A stretch of DNA of 12,977 nucleotides from DASSTJ01 sp035707965 (GTDB lineage Bacteria > Actinomycetota > Actinomycetes > Actinomycetales > Angustibacteraceae). How positions within the stretch are numbered: the first letter of the stretch is position 1; each line of letters starts with the position of its first letter. The notes under the pieces were generated by a model. It was not told the origin of the DNA, ran no database searches, and saw only the letters and a list, made by a program, of their open reading frames with translations. The stretch spans positions 1 through 12,977 of the forward strand of contig DASSTJ010000177.1 of NCBI GenBank assembly GCA_035707965.1, given 5' to 3'. Positions 8,238-12,977 of this stretch are shown here, piece after piece. The position numbers were made by a program, and so were the translations under genes.

Positions 8238-9358
8238 CCGGGGTCTCGTCGTCCTGCGAGGTTCTCGTCGAGCACGTCTCGACGGCCGCGTACACGGTGC
8301 CGACCGACGCTCCGGAAGGCGACGGCACCTTCGGTTGGGACTCCACGACGATGGTGCTGGTCCGGGTCAGCGGTGGCGGCGCGACAGGCACCGGCTGGAC
8401 GTACGCGCCGGTCGCCACGGCCGCGTTCATCCGCGAGGCGCTCGTGCCGCTGGTCGCGGGCAGCGGGGCCATGGACGTGGGTGACACCTGGGGCACGATG
8501 GTGCGGCACGTGCGCAACAGCGGCCGGCACGGCCTCGTCGGCTACGCCATCTCGGCGGTGGACGTGGCGCTGTGGGACCTCAAGGCCCGCCTGCTCGACC
8601 TGCCGCTGCACCGGCTGCTCGGCGCCGTCCGGCCCGACGTCCCCGTCTACGGGAGCGGCGGCTTCACCACGTACGACGAGCAGCAGCTCACCGAGCAGCT
8701 GACCCACTGGACGGTGGAGCAGCGAATCCCGCGGGTGAAGATCAAGATCGGCGAGTCGTGGGGCACCTGCGTGGGCCGGGACGTCGACCGCATGGGCCAG
8801 GCCCGGGCGATCGTCGGTGACGACGTGGAGCTGTTCGTCGACGCGAACGGCGCCTACGGCGCGGCGCAGGCGGTCCGGGTGATGGAGGACGTGCACGACC
8901 TGGACGTCCGCTGGTTCGAAGAGCCGGTGTCGTCAGACGACCTCGCCGGGCTCCGGGAGGTGCGCCAGCGGGTGCGGCCGGACGTCGCGGCCGGCGAGTA
9001 CGTCGGTGACCTCTACGAGGCCCGACGACTCTGCGACGAGAACGCCGTCGACTGCCTGCAGCTCGACGTCTCCCGGTGCGGGGGCATCACCGAGTGGCTG
9101 CGGGGTGCCGCCGTCGCCGCTGCCCACAACCTGCAGGTCTCCGGCCACTGCGGACCCCACCTGCACGCGCACGTGGCAGCCGCGACGCCGAACCTGCGCC
9201 ACCTCGAGTGGTTCCACGACCACGTGCGCATCGAGGACATGCTCTTCGACGGCACGCTCGACCCCACGGGCGGCACGATCACACCGCGCGACGACGCGGT
9301 CGGCAACGGCCTCACGTTCCGCGACGACGTGGCGGAGCAGTACCTCGTCGAAGGCTGA
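8234..9358 (+). CDS. Mandelate racemase/enolase-superfamily protein, probable acid-sugar dehydratase
   Basis: 374 aa, beginning in an ATGA overlap with the transporter. An N-terminal capping domain (about 1-125, ending AISAVDVALWDLKARLL) is followed by the (beta/alpha)7-beta barrel. Catalytic features visible: K169 and K171 in VKIKIG (KxK); three metal carboxylates, D203 (FVDANGAY), the Glu of WFEEP (229/230) and E255 (AAGEY); D278 in LDVSRCGGIT; and H305 in SGHCGP. This His-Asp dyad with KxK is the mandelate-racemase subgroup layout, which abstracts a proton alpha to a carboxylate bound to Mg2+. Most members next to sugar porters dehydrate aldonates or aldarates to 2-keto-3-deoxy acids. I do not recognise the exact family, so substrate stays open. 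It closes the six-gene operon. Confidence 0.9.
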   Translation: MTGVSSSCEVLVEHVSTAAYTVPTDAPEGDGTFGWDSTTMVLVRVSGGGATGTGWTYAPVATAAFIREALVPLVAGSGAMDVGDTWGTMVRHVRNSGRHGLVGYAISAVDVALWDLKARLLDLPLHRLLGAVRPDVPVYGSGGFTTYDEQQLTEQLTHWTVEQRIPRVKIKIGESWGTCVGRDVDRMGQARAIVGDDVELFVDANGAYGAAQAVRVMEDVHDLDVRWFEEPVSSDDLAGLREVRQRVRPDVAAGEYVGDLYEARRLCDENAVDCLQLDVSRCGGITEWLRGAAVAAAHNLQVSGHCGPHLHAHVAAATPNLRHLEWFHDHVRIEDMLFDGTLDPTGGTITPRDDAVGNGLTFRDDVAEQYLVEG

Positions 9359-9361
9359 GAC

Positions 9362-9376
9362 GTGCACCTGGTGCAC
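9362..9376. terminator. 15-bp perfect palindrome just after the operon (terminator or operator)
   Basis: GTGCACC and GGTGCAC are exact arms around T9369, beginning 3 nt after the stop of the enolase-superfamily gene. As RNA it would fold as a 5-bp stem with a 5-nt loop, short and without U tract. The exact symmetry also fits a protein-binding site. Position favours the end of the operon transcript. Confidence 0.4.
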
Positions 9377-9482
9377 AGAGCGCACGCCGGACGCGTTCGA
9401 GGCGGCCACCGTGAGCACAGAGTGCGCCGGATGGACCGGCTCGTTGGCCCTTGCGGTGACGGACGGGCGCGATGCTTCCAGT

Positions 9483-9510
9483 TGCCCGTACCGTCCCGGT
9501 GCCCTAGTCC
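9483..9510 (+). promoter_or_regulatory. Weak promoter candidate for the DUF2231-Rieske gene
   Basis: TTGCCC (9482-9487) and TAGTCC (9505-9510) are separated by 17 nt, and the ATG at 9517 is 6 nt further on, so the transcript would be nearly leaderless. TGAGGG directly abuts the ATG and is too close to act as a normal ribosome site. The match to consensus is partial. The 158-bp gap from the previous gene supports separate transcription. Apart from this and the palindrome at 9362-9376, I see nothing else convincing in the gap. Confidence 0.28.
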
Positions 9511-9516
9511 TGAGGG

Positions 9517-10383
9517 ATGGACGCGACGCATCGCCTGCCCCTGCCCGCCCTGCTCGAACGCGTGACCAGCCGGCTGGAGAAGGCCCAGGGCCTCGACACG
9601 CTGGCGGGCCGCCTGCAGAAGCTGGTGACGTCACTGCCACCGGGCCGCGTCAAGGACGCCTTGTCGGGGACGCCGAGCGGCCACCCCGTGCACCCCGCGC
9701 TCGTCGCCCTGCCGATCGGCACCTTCGCGGGAGTCGCGGTGCTCGACGCGGTGGACGCCGACGCCGCCACCACGCGGAGGCTTCTCGGCTTCGGCATCCT
9801 CAGCGTCGTCCCCACGGCAGCGGCGGGCTTGTCAGACTGGGGCGACACCGGGGGCGGCGAACGCCGGGTCGGCGTGGTGCACGCCCTGTGCAACGTGGCC
9901 GCGACTTTCCTGATGGCGGCGTCGTGGTGGCGACGCAGGCACGGCGGTGGCCGGTGGCTCTCGACCACGGCCCTCGGACTGCTGGCCTTCTCCGGCTGGC
10001 TCGGCGGTCACCTCGCCTACGCGCGCGGCACCGGCGTCGACGTCACGGCCTTCGAGGACGAGGTCACCGAGTGGACCGATGCGATGGCGGACGCCGACCT
10101 GCAGGCGCACGCTCCTGCCGTGGCCCGGGTGGGCCGCAACGACGTGCTGCTGGTCCGCCACGGCGACACCATCAGTGCGCTCGCGGACCGCTGCACCCAC
10201 CGCGGTGGCCCACTGCACGAGGGCGAGCTCGTGGACGGCTGCATCCAGTGCCCGTGGCACGGCAGCCGGTTCGTGCTCACCGACGGCGCGACCGCCCGCG
10301 GTCCCGCCTCCCGGCCACAGCCCGCCTACGAGACTCGGGTCGTCGGGGGCAGGGTGCAGGTCAGGAGCCGGACCGCGAGCTAG
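9517..10383 (+). CDS. Fusion of DUF2231 membrane domain and Rieske [2Fe-2S] domain
   Basis: 288 aa. After an amphipathic leader, LPPGRVKDALSGTPSGHPVHPALVALPIG (residues 40-68) is the hallmark of DUF2231 membrane proteins, with HPxHP followed by about four membrane helices up to residue 170. From about 196 a soluble Rieske domain follows: C226 and H228 in CTHRGGPLHEG and C245 and H248 in CPWHGSRF bind the [2Fe-2S] cluster (CxH...CxxH). C242 is extra and not a usual ligand. The C-terminus has the family's Y-E-T-R-V strand pair. The ferredoxin-type spacing (16 residues between the two halves) resembles dioxygenase ferredoxins more than cytochrome bc1 Rieske proteins. It is probably a membrane-bound electron carrier; its partner is unknown. 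It could serve the operon before it or the dioxygenase region after it, but has its own spacing and probably its own promoter. Confidence 0.9.
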   Translation: MDATHRLPLPALLERVTSRLEKAQGLDTLAGRLQKLVTSLPPGRVKDALSGTPSGHPVHPALVALPIGTFAGVAVLDAVDADAATTRRLLGFGILSVVPTAAAGLSDWGDTGGGERRVGVVHALCNVAATFLMAASWWRRRHGGGRWLSTTALGLLAFSGWLGGHLAYARGTGVDVTAFEDEVTEWTDAMADADLQAHAPAVARVGRNDVLLVRHGDTISALADRCTHRGGPLHEGELVDGCIQCPWHGSRFVLTDGATARGPASRPQPAYETRVVGGRVQVRSRTAS

Positions 10384-10441
10384 CGAGCCCTCGCTGGGCG
10401 GCGCCGCCTTCGGGGCCACAGCGCCACCGGGCCTACCCGGT
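10382..10441. terminator. Cluster of three hairpins between convergent genes (bidirectional terminator)
   Basis: AGCGAG/CTCGCT (10382-10387, 10390-10395), the perfect palindrome GGCGGCGCCGCC (10397-10408), and ACCGGG/CCCGGT with a CCTA loop (10426-10431, 10436-10441) fill the 57-bp gap between the Rieske-fusion stop and the amidohydrolase stop. The third has the best geometry: six G-C-rich pairs with a 4-nt loop, overlapping the amidohydrolase stop codon. U tracts are absent, common in high-GC actinobacteria. Confidence 0.55.
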
Positions 10442-12090
10442 CACTGCCCACGCTCGTGGACGACGCGCCCGCTGGCGACGGTGAGCTCGACCCGAGCGTC
10501 AGCGACGTGCCCGGACGGCACGTCGAACAGGTTGCGGTCGACCACGGCCAGGTCGGCGCGCTTGCCGATGGCCAGAGAGCCCCCGTCGTGGTCGTGGTTG
10601 ACGTAGGCCGAACCGGCCGTGAACGCGGCGAGGGCCACCTGCAGGGGCAAGGCCTGCTCGGGCAGGAACGGTGCGTTGTCGCGGTTCTCCGGGTCGACGC
10701 GAGTGACCGCGACCTCGATCTCCTCCAGCGGGTTCGCGGTGGTGACCGACCAGTCGCTGCCCATGGCGAGGGTGGCACCGGAACGCAGCAGGTCCCCGAA
10801 GGGGTACTGCAGCTGAGCGCGGTCGCGCCCCAGGAACGGGATGGTGAGCTCCTCCATCTGCGGCTCCGCCTGCGCCCAGTAGGCCTGGGCGTTCGCCACC
10901 ACGCCGAGCTCGCGGAACCGCGGGACGTCCTCGTGCTGCACGACCTGGATGTGCGCGATGTGGTGCCGGTGGTCGCTGGGCCCGTTGGCGACCCGGGCGG
11001 CCTGGACGGCGTCGAGGGCGTTGCGGACGGCGCGGTCGCCGATGGCGTGCATGTGCACCTGGAAGCCGAGACGGTCGAGCTCGGTGACGGCCGCGGCGAG
11101 CAGGTCCCGCTCGACGTACGACAGGCCGTGGTTGTCGGTGTGGCCGCCGCAGCCGTCGCAGTAGGGCTCGAGGAGTGCGCCTGTGAAGTTCTCCAGGACG
11201 CCGTCGGTCATGATCTTCACGCTGGTCGGGTGGAAGCCGGCGCTGCCGGGTGCCTCCACGGTGCCGGCCTCGCGCTGGGCGAGGAGCTCGGGGATCTGGT
11301 CGAGCTCGCGGTGCCGGTCCCACCAGAGGGCGCCGACCACGCGGCCGGTGAGCCGCCCGTCGGCGGCGAGCGACCGGTACGACCGCACGGTGGCGGGTGT
11401 CACCCAGGCGTCCTGCCAGCCGGTGATGCCGAGGGAGTGCAGATGTCGCTGGCCCTCGAGGGTGGCGCGCTCCCAGTCCTCGTGCGAGGGCAGCGGGAGG
11501 TAGCGGTCCTGGAAGCTGTAGGCGGCGCCCTCGTGCAGCGTGCCGGTCGGCTCACCGGTCTCGGGGTCGCGCTCGATGCGGCCGTCGGGCGGATCGGGCG
11601 TGTCCTTGGTGATGCCGGCCAGCTCGAGCGCCTTCGAGCTGGCCCAGGCGCCGTGCACGTCGCGGTTCATGAGGAAGACCGGGCGGTCGGGCACGATCGC
11701 GTCGAGGTCCTCCTTGCGCGGCGTACCCCCCGGGAAGTGCTCCATCGCCCAGCCACCGCCGATGATCCACGGCTGGTCGGGGTTGTCGGCCGCGTAGTGC
11801 GAGATGCGGTCGAGGTACGCCGGCCGGCCCTCGAGGTCGTTGAGCCAGACGTGCAGGAGGTTGCGACCCGCGAACGGCGTGTGCACGTGGGCGTCTTGGA
11901 ACCCGGGGACGACCATCGCGCCCGGCCGGTGCTCCACCCGGGTGCGGGGCCCGACGAGGTCGGCGACGCGCGCCGCGCCCAGGGCTAGGATCCGGTCGCC
12001 CCGCACGGCCACGGCGTCGGACCAGCTGCGCGCCGCGTCCGCCGTCCACACGTCGGCGCCGGTGATCACCAGGTCCGCGAACTCGGTCAT
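10441..12090 (-). CDS. Amidohydrolase family 3 (YtcJ-like) metal-dependent hydrolase
   Basis: 549 aa from ATG 12090, with GGAGGAG on the minus strand 5 nt upstream. A small beta-sandwich (DLVITGADVWTADA...GDRILALG) precedes and follows a TIM barrel. Metal ligands visible: H68 and H70 in FQDAHVH, the probable carboxylated lysine K292 in KIMTDGV, H348 in VHMHAIGDRA, H380 in HHIAHIQ, and D446 in MGSDWSV. The C-terminal GSLAIGKRADLAVVDRN is the usual closing strand. This set defines amidohydrolase family 3 (YtcJ, N-substituted formamide deformylase NfdA). Members cleave amide or formamide bonds in the cytoplasm. It is divergent from tryptophan 2,3-dioxygenase, whose product N-formylkynurenine carries a formamide, so a link to that pathway is conceivable. 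Known kynurenine formamidases belong to other families, so this remains a hypothesis. Other substrates are equally possible. Confidence 0.9.
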   Translation of the reverse strand: MTEFADLVITGADVWTADAARSWSDAVAVRGDRILALGAARVADLVGPRTRVEHRPGAMVVPGFQDAHVHTPFAGRNLLHVWLNDLEGRPAYLDRISHYAADNPDQPWIIGGGWAMEHFPGGTPRKEDLDAIVPDRPVFLMNRDVHGAWASSKALELAGITKDTPDPPDGRIERDPETGEPTGTLHEGAAYSFQDRYLPLPSHEDWERATLEGQRHLHSLGITGWQDAWVTPATVRSYRSLAADGRLTGRVVGALWWDRHRELDQIPELLAQREAGTVEAPGSAGFHPTSVKIMTDGVLENFTGALLEPYCDGCGGHTDNHGLSYVERDLLAAAVTELDRLGFQVHMHAIGDRAVRNALDAVQAARVANGPSDHRHHIAHIQVVQHEDVPRFRELGVVANAQAYWAQAEPQMEELTIPFLGRDRAQLQYPFGDLLRSGATLAMGSDWSVTTANPLEEIEVAVTRVDPENRDNAPFLPEQALPLQVALAAFTAGSAYVNHDHDGGSLAIGKRADLAVVDRNLFDVPSGHVADARVELTVASGRVVHERGQ

Positions 12091-12136
12091 CGGCGCTCCT
12101 CCGGACGGTTCTCAGGGTTGTGGCCTCGCGGGAACG

Positions 12137-12148
12137 TGACGGCCGTCA
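12137..12148. promoter_or_regulatory. Perfect 12-bp palindrome TGACGGCCGTCA in the kynA/amidohydrolase divergent promoter
   Basis: Exact two-fold symmetry about 12142/12143. It lies 4 nt upstream of TACGAT (12153-12158), a good -10 for the tryptophan dioxygenase gene, and downstream of a possible minus-strand -10, TATCGT (12154-12159), for the amidohydrolase. One bound regulator could thus act on both genes. No clear -35 is visible for either. Confidence 0.45.
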
Positions 12149-12152
12149 GGCA

Positions 12153-12158
12153 TACGAT
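12153..12158 (+). promoter_or_regulatory. Predicted -10 element for kynA
   Basis: TACGAT matches the -10 consensus TANNNT. A start near 12165 would give a leader of about 36 nt containing AGAGAGG (12186-12192), an acceptable ribosome site 8 nt before the ATG at 12201. The -35 region is not recognisable. Confidence 0.4.
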
Positions 12159-12200
12159 AGGGCGGCGTCCACGTGGGCGGCACGCAGAGAGGCGAGCAGG

Positions 12201-12977
12201 ATGACCGAGCAGGCGAGCGAGACCGACCGCAGCACGCGCGCGCTGGAGGACACCGTCCAGCGCGACTTCAGCAAGGCCATGTCCTACGGCGACTACCTCT
12301 GCCTGGACCAGATCCTGTCAGCGCAGAAGCCCCTCAGCACGCCGCCCCGGCACGACGAGATGCTGTTCATCATCCAGCACCAGACGTCCGAGCTGTGGCT
12401 GAAGCTCATGCTCCACGAGCTGCGCTCCGCGCGCGACCTGCTGCGACAGGACGAGCTGCGCCCCGCGCTCAAGCGGCTCGCGCGGGTGAAGTACATCCAG
12501 GCCCAGCTGACCGAGCAGTGGTCGGTCCTCGCCACCCTGACTCCGAGCGAGTACGCCGAGTTCCGCCAGTTCCTGGCCACGTCGTCCGGCTTCCAGTCGT
12601 GGCAGTACCGGGCCGTGGAGTTCATGCTCGGCAACAAGAACCGCGACATGCTGCCGGTCTTCGACCACCACCACGAGGCGCAGGAGATGCTGCGCACGCT
12701 GCTGCACGAGCCGAGCCTGTACGACGAGTTCCTGGCGTACCTGCACCGCCAGGGGCACGACGTCCCCGCGCAGCTGCTGGACCGGGACTGGAGCGAGCCG
12801 CACCGGTTCTGCCCCGAGCTGGTGCCCACGTTCACGGCGATCTACGAGCACTCGCACGACCACTGGATGGCGTACGAGACGTGCGAGGAGCTCATCGACG
12901 TCGAGGACAACTTCCAGCTCTGGCGGTTCCGTCACCTCAAGACCGTCGAGCGGATCATCGGCTCGAAGCGCGGCACC
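12201..12977 (+). CDS. kynA: Tryptophan 2,3-dioxygenase (3' end beyond the window)
   Basis: The first 259 codons are present; bacterial homologues are about 280 aa, so only some 20-30 residues are missing. Haem enzyme that opens the indole ring of L-tryptophan with O2 to give N-formylkynurenine, the first step of the kynurenine pathway, as a cytoplasmic tetramer. Hallmarks: MSYGDYLCLDQIL (27-39), FIIQHQTSELWLKL (56-69) with the active-site F56 and H60, SSGFQSWQYRAVEFMLGNKN (128-147) with Y136 and R137 that bind the substrate carboxylate, and WRFRHLKTVERIIGSKRGT (241-259) with H245, the proximal haem ligand. All expected catalytic residues are present. Start at ATG 12201 follows AGAGAGG. Downstream genes such as kynureninase would be expected but lie outside. 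It is divergent from an amidohydrolase with a shared palindromic promoter site. Confidence 0.97.
   Translation, partial: MTEQASETDRSTRALEDTVQRDFSKAMSYGDYLCLDQILSAQKPLSTPPRHDEMLFIIQHQTSELWLKLMLHELRSARDLLRQDELRPALKRLARVKYIQAQLTEQWSVLATLTPSEYAEFRQFLATSSGFQSWQYRAVEFMLGNKNRDMLPVFDHHHEAQEMLRTLLHEPSLYDEFLAYLHRQGHDVPAQLLDRDWSEPHRFCPELVPTFTAIYEHSHDHWMAYETCEELIDVEDNFQLWRFRHLKTVERIIGSKRGT

Noticed and set aside
10456..11988. 510-codon open frame on the plus strand inside the amidohydrolase
   Set aside because: Mirror frame of the amidohydrolase, which has all its metal ligands. The product is a Val/Gly/Asp-rich sequence without motifs.

Overview
This window looks like chromosomal DNA of a high-GC Gram-positive bacterium (Actinomycetota). 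The bases are strongly GC-rich, third codon positions are almost all G or C, genes are tightly packed with ATGA/GTGA stop-start overlaps, and at least one gene looks leaderless. I cannot name a genus. I see no insertion sequence, phage, CRISPR, tRNA or rRNA.

Left end (1-1461): the first 61 codons of an NAD(P)-binding beta-hydroxyacid dehydrogenase on the minus strand face a LacI-family regulator on the plus strand. The region between them is AT-richer than its surroundings. It holds a good promoter for the dehydrogenase, a perfect 13-bp palindrome over that promoter's -10, and two LacI-style CpG-centred operators sharing the core TGCAATCG.

Centre (1546-9358): a MarR regulator on the minus strand is divergent from a run of six plus-strand genes. 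These encode a four-helix membrane protein, a gluconate 2-dehydrogenase subunit-3-like protein, a GMC flavoprotein with the cysteine cluster of sugar (acid) dehydrogenases, a PoxB-like thiamine-diphosphate enzyme, a sugar-porter MFS transporter, and a mandelate racemase/enolase-superfamily acid-sugar dehydratase candidate. Coupling is GTGA overlap, ATGA overlap, 62-bp gap, 7-bp gap, ATGA overlap, so this is probably one operon. Read together, it could import a sugar or sugar acid, oxidise it with a membrane-linked flavoprotein, dehydrate an aldonate, and process a 2-keto acid with the ThDP enzyme. The substrate is unknown. The 9-mer GCAATCGTT occurs in both the left-end and the operon-upstream regulatory regions, which suggests that the LacI regulator may control both.

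Right end (9517-12977): a separately transcribed fusion of a DUF2231 membrane domain and a Rieske 2Fe-2S domain converges on an amidohydrolase-3 (YtcJ-like) gene, with several hairpins in the 57-bp gap. The amidohydrolase is divergent from a tryptophan 2,3-dioxygenase gene (kynA) that runs off the window. Their shared 110-bp promoter region contains a perfect 12-bp palindrome beside overlapping -10-like elements.

The most interesting part is the six-gene redox/sugar-acid operon. It lacks a cytochrome c subunit and Tat signals, and it carries an uncharacterised His-bearing membrane protein that could be the electron conduit.
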